From the NCBI GenBank assembly GCA_025201705.1, contig MU617396.1, forward strand, positions 1 through 14,056: DNA of 14,056 bases, read 5' to 3'. Numbering within the stretch: the first letter of the stretch is position 1; the number at the start of each line of letters is the position of its first letter. Made by a program: the position numbers and the translations under genes. The notes beneath the pieces are model-generated. The model saw only the letters and a list, made by a program, of their open reading frames with translations, had not been told where the DNA came from and did not search any database. The DNA comes from Dissophora ornata (lineage: Eukaryota > Mortierellomycota > Mortierellomycetes > Mortierellales > Mortierellaceae). Shown one piece after another: positions 1 to 10,576 of this stretch.

Positions 1-968
1 AAAAAAAAAAAAAAAAAAAAAAAAAAGAGATTGCACCAGCACTATCACACTATAACTCTATTATTTTTATTCCCAGCATGACAAGTCGGCAAGCAAATGA
101 GCCGGCGCCCACCATTTCATGCGAAAGGAAAGGTGTCCAAAAGCCCATTTTTCGCTGCATAACTGCTGGGAAATAGACAATGCATGTTGTTTGAACCAAA
201 CTCCGATGTTTTGTGAAAGGCGTGTTTCTCTACATCTTTTTTTTTTTTTTGTTCGCGAAAATACAAGATACAATATTCGCCTGTTGCTGGTTGAAGTTGA
301 TGATAATTTTTTTTTTTTGATTTTGGGTGCTAGTTAAAAAAAAGATTAGCAAAGGATGTCTACATAAGAGACCCATGGCGTAATGGCCTGCAGACACCAA
401 GATACCGAGACGCTAAGACGTCTACTCCGCTCTACTTCATCTCAAGAAAGAATAGATAATATAAAATAAATAAAAAACACTTCCAACTGAAAGAGCAGCA
501 GGAATAGCTTCTTTTTTTTTCTGGTACTTGTACAAAGAAAGAGGTGTGTCTATTTTCTCTCGGCTGTACGCTGCGAAAGCACAGGCTCGATGAACCTGCC
601 ATGGGAATATGTTTACAGTACTTTGCACTGCATATCGCTTGGTAACAGCTGCTATAGTCTGTAACATGTAATCTACACACGGATTCGGCGTATTGTCGGA
701 GGTGTACAGTTCTTTTTTCAGTACTACAGTCTGATAAGCAATTCGATAGACAAAAGTGTTTAAATACGCCATCTTCCTGAGATGCCCCCCCTTCTTCCCA
801 CCTTCCACATCTCTTCTCGCGAGCTGTGTCCTGACCATTAGATTCCCTTTCACCTTCTCTCCCCTCTCTTCCCTGCACTACAACAGCACACAACCTCTTG
901 GAAGCCAAGCACATACACCCTCCTTCTTTACCTTTACCACGTACTTTCCAATCCCTCTACGAACAACC
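1..968. other. Gene-free AT-rich left flank
   Basis: No coding region is supportable here. The window opens with a run of 26 A, and further T or A runs lie near 238-250 and 307-319. An AATAAA-like cluster near 464-474 (+) and a TTTATT at 66-71 (AATAAA on the minus strand) could be the 3' ends of transcripts, but no coding sequence feeds either. The overlapping minus-strand frames of 138-160 codons between 432 and 914 are low-complexity and match nothing I know. From about 785 to 960 the plus strand is C/T-rich, which is the probable leader of the secreted-protein gene that follows. Confidence 0.6.
785..960 (+). promoter_or_regulatory. C/T-rich leader before the secreted-protein gene
   Basis: A stretch dominated by C and T (runs of C at 784-790, then repeated TCTC and CCTTC) leads up to the ATG at 969. 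Pyrimidine-rich tracts just upstream of start codons are common in core promoters and leaders of many fungi, and the same pattern precedes the Cys-rich gene near 8655-8815. There is no clear TATA box. TTTAAATA at 759-766 is the only AT-rich candidate. Confidence 0.4.
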
Positions 969-1697
969 ATGAAAGCCTCTGGCCTTATTCTACTTCTGAC
1001 GTTAGTCGGAGCCACCGTCTTCAACAGCAACGTTGCTGAAGCAGCTCCAGTTTCCCACCTCCTCAGCACGCGCCAGCCTGTCACTATCCAGGACCAACCG
1101 CAACATGACATCTCTCCTTCTCCCAAGCACCACAGCAACCATAACAACAAGAAGAAGACACCAGCAGCATCATCAACATCAGCTCAACTCCCCTTTGGAC
1201 GAGCTCAAATCAAATACAAATCCCGAACCCGGGCTAGCCCCTGCCGTCATCGCTCGGGGTGTTCCCAAGTCTCACATCTTGTTAAACAACAACATCAAGA
1301 GATTGAAAGACTCCTTGCGTCGCTTCCCAAGCCACGTCTAATCACCCTGCAGTCCCCAGAATGGAACCACGATTCTAATATGGCTATCAAGAAGATGAAT
1401 CGTGTCGATCGTCACAATGCTGCAACGCTCGAGGGGCATGCCGTGGTGGATGAAGAAGACGACGATGCCGGTAACGAGTTGTTGGATACCGAAGACGACG
1501 GTACTGTTCCACCCGATGATGATGATACGATCGAGGGTGAGGTTATTGAGGAGGAGGAGGAGGATACTGAGGAGGATATGGTCATCAGACTCCAGTTGGA
1601 GATGCACTGGGCGAATGCTGACGACAAGAAGGTCGAAGCGAGAGAGAACGGCCTTCAAGACATTGACCTTGTTGTCGAAAACCTCCTGGATGAATAG
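969..1697 (+). CDS. Small secreted protein with acidic C-terminal half
   Basis: The predicted product has 242 residues. I chose the ATG at 969 because it starts a textbook signal peptide (Lys2, hydrophobic core LILLLTLVGATVF, likely cleavage after AEA near residue 27) and has A at -3. The frame is open 213 nt further upstream, but that part is C/T-rich leader. After the signal come a Ser/His/Asn/Lys-rich segment (about 45-75), a basic stretch, a short possibly helical piece (VSHLVKQQHQEIERLLASL) and a strongly acidic region (about 155-205, runs of D and E), ending LLDE. I recognise no enzyme domain and few cysteines, so this is not a typical cysteine-stabilised effector. Between 1186 and 1338 codon use fits frame +1 better than the annotated frame (see findings), so the middle of the protein may be mis-framed. 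An AATAAA lies 222 nt downstream. Confidence 0.7.
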   Translation: MKASGLILLLTLVGATVFNSNVAEAAPVSHLLSTRQPVTIQDQPQHDISPSPKHHSNHNNKKKTPAASSTSAQLPFGRAQIKYKSRTRASPCRHRSGCSQVSHLVKQQHQEIERLLASLPKPRLITLQSPEWNHDSNMAIKKMNRVDRHNAATLEGHAVVDEEDDDAGNELLDTEDDGTVPPDDDDTIEGEVIEEEEEDTEEDMVIRLQLEMHWANADDKKVEARENGLQDIDLVVENLLDE

Positions 1698-1918
1698 AAC
1701 AATGCTGAGAAATCACAATGAGCGGCAAGTATGTCTCATAAGTTCTCGCGTCCTCCATCCCCCCCCCCCATCCGACTGGATTTCCTCGCCTTTCATTTGA
1801 GTAAGATCATAGCATTGCTCAAAGTTGTACATAGAAAACAACAACTACAACCAACCTGTATAGAAACCCAAACACTTTGCATATAACTCCTTTACGTACC
1901 ATCACCATAGAATCTGAT

Positions 1919-1924
1919 AATAAA
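1919..1924 (+). terminator. Polyadenylation signal AATAAA
   Basis: An exact AATAAA sits 222 nt past the stop of the secreted-protein gene, in an A-rich context. It faces the minus-strand signal of the convergent kynurenine monooxygenase gene at 2187-2192. The DNA between the two (about 1925-2186) shows nothing else I can name. Confidence 0.5.
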
Positions 1925-2186
1925 CACACACATTTATAAATGCATAGTCCTTGTTCCAGATGCCCCCTCGCCTCCCCTAATCGACCCGAGGGCGGGTTAA
2001 ACGGACCGAATCACAGACTGTTTCGTAAGACAAAGGCAGCGGCCCCGCTTTCTCTCACCCCTCTCCTTTTCCCTGACACAAACTAATATAACAACCGTGG
2101 GAGTGCATGTGAGATCGATAAGACTGGGAAGGGTGAGTTGCCCCAAGGCAATCAATACTCATGATTACACTGCCACAACTAGACTC

Positions 2187-2192
2187 TTTATT
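2187..2192 (-). terminator. Polyadenylation signal for kynurenine monooxygenase
   Basis: TTTATT on the plus strand reads AATAAA on the minus strand, 58 nt beyond the stop codon at 2250. This is a normal distance for a fungal 3' UTR. Confidence 0.55.
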
Positions 2193-2249
2193 GCAGTAAA
2201 AATAATCTACACTAAAAAAGGGCATGCAACTTCTATGTTTTTCCTTTTC

Positions 2250-4395
<2,146 letters not shown>

Positions 4396-4822
4396 TTGAT
4401 TAAAGTTAGATGAGTAGAAGAGCTGTTCGGAATGTGGGGGATGGACAGGTGTGAATAGGAATCAGAAATGGAGGGACAGACGTGGGAACAAAACATGGCG
4501 TGGCTTGACCTTGGATCATTTTTGTGTTCGCGCCCTTTCCTGCTCTCGCTCTTATTTGGACACGCCGAGCATTCGCACGCTTCGGGAGAATACTTGTCGC
4601 GCGATTACTCTAACCTGTGTCGCTGACAAAACGTGGAAGCAATATCCGCATTCGGGGCCACATGGACGTTGCCCCAAAGATGACGCCGCTATTGAGCTGC
4701 GGTGTTATACGCGTAACTGTGCAGCGAAATTGAATCGGCCCAACAGAGCCGTGAAGTATCATCGATAGGCAATGCAAGTAGCAAAGTGCCATAGTGCCAA
4801 TGGATATTGTTCAATCTAATGA
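4396..4822. other. Upstream region of kynurenine monooxygenase, no gene seen
   Basis: These 427 nt separate the KMO start codon from the 3' end of the MIC12-like gene and must contain the KMO promoter. I see no convincing TATA box. Short frames on both strands (for example 4451-4768 +) have no recognisable domain or good codon pattern. Confidence 0.5.
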
Positions 4823-4828
4823 TTTATT
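4823..4828 (-). terminator. Polyadenylation signal for the MIC12-like gene
   Basis: TTTATT on the plus strand is AATAAA on the minus strand, 237 nt beyond the stop at 5065. The implied 3' UTR would include the GT-rich microsatellite. Confidence 0.45.
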
Positions 4829-4951
4829 CCCAATCTGTCCAAGATTATTGTGTAAAAGTGAAGAGTAACTACTGGTCCCGGTTGCAAGTTTCGGGATGAC
4901 CCTCCTTCAACTGCGACGAGCCAATGCTGTTTCCTGCCTCTGAGAGTCGAG

Positions 4952-5042
4952 GCGTGTGAGGTGTGTGAGTGAGTGTGTGAGTGTGCGTATGCGTGTATCA
5001 AAGGTGCATATGTCCGTGTGCGTGTGCGTGTGCGTGTGCGTT
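4952..5042. repeat. GT-rich microsatellite with CGTGTG hexamers
   Basis: The plus strand is almost entirely GTGT, GTGA and GCGT words. Four perfect tandem CGTGTG units lie at 5015-5038. The tract ends 22 nt before the stop codon of the MIC12-like gene, so it falls in that gene's 3' UTR as a CA-rich run on the transcript strand. Confidence 0.85.
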
Positions 5043-5064
5043 TGCTGTATTTGGCGTGCACTCT

Positions 5065-5670
5065 TTACAGCCACTTGTCCTTGACATCCTTGGCCATCTT
5101 TTGAATCTTCTCTGCATCCAACTCGTTCACGTTCTCGGCCAGTCCGATCACATGCGAGTTCCAGGTGTCCTTGACCGAAGGCAAGACCCTGCTCTGGATG
5201 TATGTTGTCGACTCTTCGATCATCTCCTTTGGCTTCTCCAAGATCGACGCTGTAGGATGTGATGTCAGGGCCTATGTTGATTTGTCACAAAGTAATGGGT
5301 TAATATGGGCGAATAGGTGTAGTCGTTCATTGAGGAAGAGAAGCAAGAAAAACGGCGTCTGAGGCCGATACAGCATGTCCCTGTTTTATGGCAAGATCAT
5401 GGTGGTTGATCACGTCGTGCCATATCTAACCACTACCGGAACGAGGAACGCTGGAAGGCGTCGGAAAGGCGGGTTTTGGGGATAAGAGGTATGTGTCTCT
5501 GTCCTTACGTTGCTGATCTTGCTTCCGGGGACAGATCCGGCAAGGCGGTTCTGGACGTCGTTCAACTGGTTCCTGACCTGACGCATGTCCGACGAGAGCT
5601 CAGCTCTGAACTGGTAGAGGATCGCCCCTGAGACCAGGAGGCCGGTGATGATGGTAGCAGGGCGGGACAT
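5065..5670 (-). CDS. MIC12/AIM5-like MICOS subunit, two exons
   Basis: Exons on the minus strand are 5670-5509 and 5271-5065, with a 237-nt GT-AG intron in phase 0, giving 122 residues. The N-terminus has one hydrophobic segment (about residues 5-22, ATIITGLLVSGAILYQF). Next comes a charged, probably helical stretch (SSDMRQVRNQLNDVQNRLAG), then a C-terminal half with PSVKDTWNSHV followed by an acidic/amphipathic end in KDKWL. In fungi, MIC12 (Aim5) is a small inner-membrane protein with one N-terminal membrane span and a WN-containing C-terminal region. It belongs to the MICOS complex that holds crista junctions together. Size, topology and the WN block fit, but similarity is at the level of a pattern, so another small mitochondrial membrane protein is possible. 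The ATG has A at -3, and the next gene's stop is only 195 nt upstream. Confidence 0.68.
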
Positions 5671-5842
5671 TATGACTTGGTATAAAAAAGAGATGCAGCA
5701 ATGGACAGAATGAACGAACGATGAAACGAGGGCCGAGCCAGTACCGCGCTTTTGTTGCACGGGCTGGAGACGGGAACAAACACGGAAAGTGTATCTCCCT
5801 GCAAAGCCACACACGCACGTGTTCAAAGCATTAGCGTACACG

Positions 5843-5848
5843 TTTATT
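5843..5848 (-). terminator. Polyadenylation signal for the AIG1-like gene
   Basis: TTTATT on the plus strand reads AATAAA on the minus strand, 18 nt past the stop at 5866. The 3' UTR is therefore short, and the promoter of the MIC12-like gene must lie within the same 195-nt spacer. Confidence 0.5.
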
Positions 5849-5865
5849 AGATTACTTTATCCCCC

Positions 5866-7124
5866 CTATGCGATGGTCTCGTTGCCCTCGCCTCCCTCGA
5901 GATCCTTCTCGCGATGTTCGCGGTACTCCTGGTCCAGATCACCGTTGATCTTGATGCTGTTGTTCGCGAGTGCGTTGTTGCGGTACTTGTGGATGGCGAA
6001 CAGGATAAAGTAGATGATGAAAAGACCAATCGCAATTCCGATATAGTACGCTGCGGCGATAGGACCCTGGCTCCAGGAAAGGAATGGGTACACCCTGCAG
6101 GCAGGACAATTTCCAGAAGAGGACAACACAGTGACATGTTAGAAACTGTCTCGTTACATGCACCTTTGAATTACGCGAATGTCTCGTATCCTTACCAATC
6201 ACCCTGAGTTGCGTGCACGATAAAAGTGAGCAGCATGTACAGGATCATCACGAACGCAACAAAGACCGAGTGGATCGGTTGCAAAAAGTGTCTGTTCAGA
6301 GTCAGCTCGACCAACGCTCCAAAGACGCCATCCAGGGCATGCTCACTAATGTTCTGATAATACTCCAGGGGTGTCCATGACCCAATGCCCGAGGCCAACA
6401 GGGTCCAGAATACAATTGGCACGACGACAGAATAGGTAACGACAGTGGAATAGAGTAGCCAGTGGGCGTAGCCCCACCAAGGAGATCCTAGCTTGACCCA
6501 TCGTGCGCGCTCGGACTCTGGTTGACGCAAGTAAAAGAGTCCCCACAGAGCCGAGGCCTAGGAGAGCACATTAAATTATCGCAAAAAAAGAGAGAGTAGA
6601 GATATGGAGTAAGAGTACTGAAATAAAGATGATTGACGAGAAATTTCCTTGCCGTCCTGTGGAGTACAGGAGCAAGGATGCGTTTCTCTAGCTTGGAATT
6701 GATGGCGATCGATCGAGGGATGGCCACGGAGTCCGTCGTAAACCAGTCAAGTGGGGTCACACAAAACAAAATTTGGATAAACTACTGCCTGCGTGCCTGC
6801 CTGGCTCGGTGAGCACTGCAGGAATGTTGCAGAGACAGAGATAAGGTGCACAGTGCGGTATAGAATGCACAATTGAGGTGGAGAAAGAAAAGCGTAACTT
6901 ACGAGGAGATAGCACATGAGTCCAAAGTAAGTCAAATGCGTAAAATACTTGAAGTAGTCGACAGCTGAGTCACTTGAATCCCAGACAGTGATCGTAGCAA
7001 CAGCGACATAGAGGAACTCGAGGAAGCGGACGATGGCGAGTGTCTTTGGGCTGACGAGGTTCGAGGTGACAATTCTGTTGGGTTCAAAACGGTCCAACTT
7101 GAGGACTCTGACCAAAAAAGACAT
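5866..7124 (-). CDS. Multi-pass membrane protein, FAR-17a/AIG1 - rolling stone type
   Basis: Exons on the minus strand are 7124-6903, 6557-6196 and 6094-5866 (introns of 345 and 101 nt), giving 270 residues. About six hydrophobic segments are visible, near 28-48, 58-84, 104-130, 147-163, 166-188 and 205-228. A hydrophilic tail rich in E, R and D follows. Family-like marks are FKYFTHLTYFG in the second span (compare the YLT-W segment of rolling stone proteins), a histidine-bearing span (EHALDGVFGALVE), and GDWVYPFLSW before the last span, resembling the G-W-YP-L block of the AIG1 family. AIG1 and ADTRP are threonine hydrolases of fatty-acid esters of hydroxy fatty acids; rolling stone proteins act in cell fusion in flies. 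I cannot say whether either activity applies. The second donor site was set at 6195 because it restores the Trp codon of that motif; a GT at 6202 would break the frame. The fold call is fair, the subfamily uncertain. Confidence 0.7.
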
Positions 7125-7345
7125 GGTTACGTGAGACAACAGGGGTATATTAAGTGGCGTGAAGGTATGCGAGGGGGAGGAAGGGGGGAGGAAGGGAGAA
7201 GAAACGAATGCACTGAAGATGAGGAGATGGAATGAGCGTCAGAGGAACTGAATCAGGGCCGTGGAGGAGGAGACAAAGAAGAAGAAGAGGACGAGGAAGA
7301 AGAAGAAACAAAGGACGACGGAGGGACGCTGTGATAGTCTATTGT
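7125..7345 (-). promoter_or_regulatory. C/T-rich leader (purine-rich on plus strand)
   Basis: Between about 7160 and 7330 the plus strand is almost all A and G (GAAGAAGAAG, GGGGGAGGAA). On the minus strand this is a long pyrimidine tract leading into the ATG at 7124, the same arrangement seen before other genes in this window. There is no TATA box at a typical distance. Confidence 0.45.
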
Positions 7346-8640
7346 GGAGAGAGTAAGCCGAATTCAAACTTCAACCGTTCTTCCGCGCGTTGAAATCTTA
7401 TTCCGTCTTTTTATATTTTCCAGTCAAACGTTGCCTCACTCTTAATCTCCCCCTGTATTTTTTTTTTTTTTTACTGACGTACAGTACTGCATTCAAGTCT
7501 AGACCCTTGAAATCATCCATGCACCGCCATGTATGCTGGATGTGCAAACTGCAAACACATTTTCCCCCACGAATTACCCTGGATGTCCTCGTCTCCTTTT
7601 CGTGTAGTCGAGGTCTAGAGCCATACAAACTAGTGAATCGCAATCAAGATTCAAGGTGCGCGAACGATTGCTACTTTATTTGTCAAACCACTGTCCGGCT
7701 GGCCACCGCGGCGCAATATACCCTCGCTCCATATCAGTGGAGGACTGAAAGCAACCAGAACGTTATTAGAAAGTGGTGCCTGGGATTGTTTCCCATCAGC
7801 CCATCCGCAAAAACAAAAATAACTGCAGACACAATCCCTCATGACAATAACAACTCGATTGCAATAGTGTACAATACGGCGAGCCGCGAAAATAAGTGTT
7901 TACGTATGCTCTGTGCTGTATACAGTACATGTGCTCTGCAGCCCATCAAAGGGCTCATGGATGAACCGTAATATTAACTCCGTACCTTGGAGATGTCGTG
8001 TGAGGCTTTCTTGATGTGATTAATACCGCAATGTCGTTGTCGGACATGGAATCGCTATGTGGAATAGAGGAGAACACCGTGTACAGTAGTAGAAATGACG
8101 TGTCGACATGTGTCTTCGCCTATTAACAGTTAACATTACAACGTTCGCACGTCCGCGCTGCCCTTGCCCAATGGTGGCGCCACACACCAGCGGCAGCTTC
8201 TGGCTCACCACACCGTTTTCATTAGCAGCATGCACTTCTATTCTTCATTTGCAGTGTGTATTTTGCGGGCTGTATCGAGAGGGAGGCATCAGAAAGCCCT
8301 GCTTTCTGATTGACGAACAGGTACTGGTAGCTGTCTGTGGGTGTCTCGCTTTCACAAAGGCAGCATTCGCAGCAAATCTCTTCTTAATTTTTCGTACGTG
8401 TGGGATGTGGAGAGCAATCACTGTCGCTCACGAGACCCACAGGGAGGGCAATAGCGTCCACACTATGGATTAAGGGCGCCTTGAATGTGGCGAGTAAGGA
8501 GGCAATCAGTTGCTGTTTTTGTGTTGCCGTTGTTGACAAGCCGGTACTTTTTGTGCAGTCTATCCTGCCGCACCTTCAGCAACATCAACAGGTGAGGCAC
8601 TCACACCCGCACTGTTTGCAACCTGACCCATTTTTTTTCC
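7346..8640. other. Intergenic region between divergent genes, no gene seen
   Basis: About 1.3 kb lie between the AIG1-like gene (-) and the Cys-rich gene (+). A 193-codon plus frame at 7390-7971 has no ATG at its start and no recognisable domain. I see no tRNA, rRNA or conserved small-RNA fold by eye. Regulatory elements for both flanking genes are likely here but none can be named. Confidence 0.5.
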
Positions 8641-8645
8641 CATCC

Positions 8646-8815
8646 TTATAAGCCGACCAGTTTTTTTTTCCTTTTCTTTTTTCTTTTCTTTTTCTTCTTC
8701 TTCAACTCTCCCCCTTCCACTGTCTGTTCCCACAGCTTCCTCACCCCCTTTAGCACTCACCCACTCACCTACTTTTCAACACTCCTTTTCTCTTTTTTTC
8801 CCCACTTCTTTCAAA
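8646..8815 (+). promoter_or_regulatory. TATA-like element and C/T tract before the Cys-rich gene
   Basis: TTATAA at 8646-8651 is followed by a tract that is almost pure T and C (about 8660-8816) running up to the ATG at 8817. A TATA-like box plus a pyrimidine-rich start region is typical of strongly expressed fungal genes. The distance from box to ATG (about 170 nt) would imply a leader of roughly 130 nt. Confidence 0.45.
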
Positions 8816-8816
8816 C

Positions 8817-9826
8817 ATGGGTAAGAAAACCGCAACCGCTGCCGTCAACCAGAAGCAGAACTGTACCTGTGGGCGCCACGCCATGGGCGAAAAGGAGGCT
8901 TGCCGCTTGTAAGTAACTATCTCCACGGTTAAACGATGTCTGTTCTTGTTGTCGCGTTTCGAGTTCCTCTGCCTTTCATTGTTTCTACGCGTCTTGCCCT
9001 CAAGACTGCTACTTGCTTGTGTGCCCTTCTTTTTTTATTTTTTGTTTCGTTCTACGGTTTCTATTCTCGTGTATAACACCAGGGCCATGGACCAAGCTGA
9101 ATATCTAGAGACGTGGCATGGCAGGGCATGGCATGGCAGGGCTAGGGCTCACTTTTTTTATTTTGTTGCAGTTTTCTGTACACGCGTTGTGCTGTTTTTC
9201 TGTCATAACAGAAATACAGTTTGGTTTTACCCCACAAACGGATGACCTCTTTTCGTGGTCTCGTGTACACTTTCTTGCGCTCGGCTGGACCATCTTCCTC
9301 TGGTCCCTCCCCTTATTTTTGTTTTGGTTATTCCTATTGAGCGCTGGTCATATTATCTTTTTTTTTTTTTTTTTTTTTGCATTAATTTCCCACACGATAG
9401 TTTGCATGACTTTTCTCGTTCTTTTCCCTTGTGCACCGTTCTAGCGTTGCGCCGACTGTTGGTCACGGCTCTCATTGTTTCATGCTACGCGACCGAAACT
9501 AATTCATATTGTTATTCGTCGCTTTTATCTATTTGTTTGTTGCACCTTTTGCCCTTTTTTTTTTCTCGTCGTTCGATTGAATGACAATTAGTTGCCCCAA
9601 CGTCGTGTGCGACAGCTGCCGCGAGGAGTATTGCTGTGGACCCGTCTGCGAAAAGTGCAACGATGATCGTGAACACCTCATGAAGTGCGACTCGTGCGAG
9701 GCCCCCGTCTGCGAGAAGTGCATTGTCATCACCAAGGGTGCGCGCCAAGGGAACTCCTGCAAGGCCTGCAAGGCCGGAACAACTGTCTCCGCTGCCGTCG
9801 CCGGAGAGGCTACCATCGGCGCGTAA
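8817..9826 (+). CDS. Small protein with 16 cysteines in CxxC pairs, two exons
   Basis: Exons 8817-8908 and 9592-9826 are joined across a 683-nt GT-AG intron (donor GTAAGT, acceptor TTAG, phase 2), giving 108 residues. Without splicing, exon 1 stops after 31 codons. Cysteines sit at 16, 18, 29, 32, 37, 40, 45, 46, 50, 53, 63, 66, 71, 74, 87 and 90: one CxC and several CxxC pairs. The core contains a diverged internal repeat, CDSC then PVCEKC (37-53 and 63-74). The N-terminus is basic and polar with no signal peptide; the C-terminus is Ala/Gly/Thr-rich. The spacing suggests a zinc-binding, treble-clef or RING-like arrangement, but it does not fit a C3HC4 RING and I recognise no named family. 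The product is probably intracellular. Codons are strongly GC3-biased, supporting a well-expressed gene. Its 3' flank is part of the duplicated unit described below. Confidence 0.8.
9117..9141. repeat. Short tandem repeat inside the long intron
   Basis: A 15-nt unit (CATGGCAGGGCATGG) at 9117-9131 is followed by ten bases of a second copy at 9132-9141. It lies inside the 683-nt intron of the Cys-rich gene and has no coding role in the chosen model. Confidence 0.8.
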
Positions 9827-10226
9827 TATTTTTGTTTCAAAAAAACAAAAGACATAACCAGAGGATAAGGGTACAAGGGGAAAGGCGTATCAGGCTTGCC
9901 GACGATTTATTTTTTGGTTGGACGAAGTAAATTGGGAGGTTGGGATGGAAGATGGGAGGAAAATGGCTGTTTTGTGGGACGGTGGAGGAAAAGGACGCGT
10001 TTCCAAGTGTAGTCGCGAACGGATTAGAGAAAAGCAGAGAGCTTTGTTCCGGTCCTTGGATGTGTTTCCTTTTCCCTTTTTATATTTCTTTTATGCTGTG
10101 GTTCTAGCATGAACTGTTTCCTCAACGCCTTTTTCTTTTCTTTTGCGTTTCTGTTCTTCGCGTTGTTAGTCTGCCAATCGTTTGTAGTTTGTACAACTTT
10201 TTTTCTTGCCTCCTTTTACTCTTAAC

Positions 10227-10294
10227 AGATTTCGTCGCTATTTCCGTAATCCGTGTGTGCAGATTCCGTAACTATTTCCGCAATCTGTTTGTAC
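10227..10294 (+). repeat. Imperfect 34-nt tandem repeat
   Basis: Positions 10227-10260 and 10261-10294 align without gaps, sharing AGATT-CGT--CTATTTCCG-AATC-GT-TGT-C with 7 mismatches. The second segmental unit has the same pair at about 11612-11671, but its first copy is shortened by 8 nt. The repeat ends 12 nt before an AATAAA, so it is probably in the 3' UTR of the Cys-rich gene. Confidence 0.75.
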
Positions 10295-10305
10295 AGACTG
10301 AGCTG

Positions 10306-10311
10306 AATAAA
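10306..10311 (+). terminator. Polyadenylation signal of the Cys-rich gene
   Basis: AATAAA occurs in the context CTGAATAAAATCG, 480 nt past the stop codon. The same context is duplicated at 11683-11688, where no coding sequence precedes it. Confidence 0.45.
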
Positions 10312-10516
10312 ATCGTATGAGTTTCTTCAGCGAAAACAACACTTTCTCTCCTCGCCTTTTTTAATCAACAGTCCGCAGACAACGCCAACGCCCATTTTCG
10401 CATTAACTGGCCAGCCATCATCCCCTGACATGGTCTTACTATTGTTACTTTCTTTCATGAGGATTTATACAACATGGGTTTCTATATCGAGCTAGCATAG
10501 GAAGGACTTCCTTGGT

Positions 10517-10564
10517 ACTCTTTAAATACTCTCCCTTTTCGGGGTGCGCTACATCCTGCTTCGT
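10517..10564 (-). other. 48-nt block identical in both inhibitor 3' flanks
   Basis: These 48 bases are identical to 12579-12626. The block starts 13 nt downstream of the stop of inhibitor A and about 40 nt downstream of the stop of inhibitor B, on the minus strand. It includes TTTAAATA and GGGGTGCGC and is preceded in both copies by AGGAAGGACTTCCTT. It is most likely part of the inhibitor 3' UTR or terminator. No AATAAA is present nearby on the minus strand, so it may carry the 3'-end signal. Confidence 0.6.
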
Positions 10565-10576
10565 CATTTCAAGAGG

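Larger units (their letters stand above)
9827..10430 (+). other. 3' flank of the Cys-rich gene
   Basis: This 0.6-kb stretch separates the Cys-rich gene (+) from the convergent inhibitor gene A (-). It is T-rich with no supportable frame. From about 9996 onward it is repeated near 11424-11756. It contains an imperfect 34-nt tandem repeat and an AATAAA at 10306, and is probably largely the 3' UTR and terminator of the Cys-rich gene. Confidence 0.55.

Noticed and set aside
432..914. Overlapping minus-strand frames of 160 and 138 codons
   Set aside because: They run antisense to the C/T-rich leader of the secreted-protein gene, are low in complexity, and lack recognisable domains.
878..1800. Other frames overlapping the secreted-protein gene on both strands
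   Set aside because: Most are shadows of its acidic repeats. Only the plus frame at 1033-1341 was kept as an observation, because of its codon pattern.
4451..4768. 105-codon plus frame upstream of kynurenine monooxygenase
   Set aside because: It has no recognisable motif, lies in the promoter region, and has mixed codon use.
5015..5038. Regular short repeats that could suggest a CRISPR-like or telomeric array
   Set aside because: These are perfect hexamers without spacers in a eukaryotic 3' UTR, so a simple microsatellite explains them.
6195..6203. Alternative donor GTGATT for exon 2 of the AIG1-like gene
   Set aside because: It would leave the last exon out of frame. The GTAAGG seven bases further on restores the GDWVYPFL motif across the junction.
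7390..7971. 193-codon plus-strand open frame between the divergent genes
   Set aside because: It does not start with ATG, crosses a T-run, has no domain or codon bias I recognise, and has no promoter or splice context. It is treated as a chance frame.
9255..9584. Hydrophobic plus-strand frames within the long intron (about 108 codons each)
   Set aside because: Their hydrophobicity comes from T-rich intron sequence (runs of F and L). The exons on either side join in phase without them.
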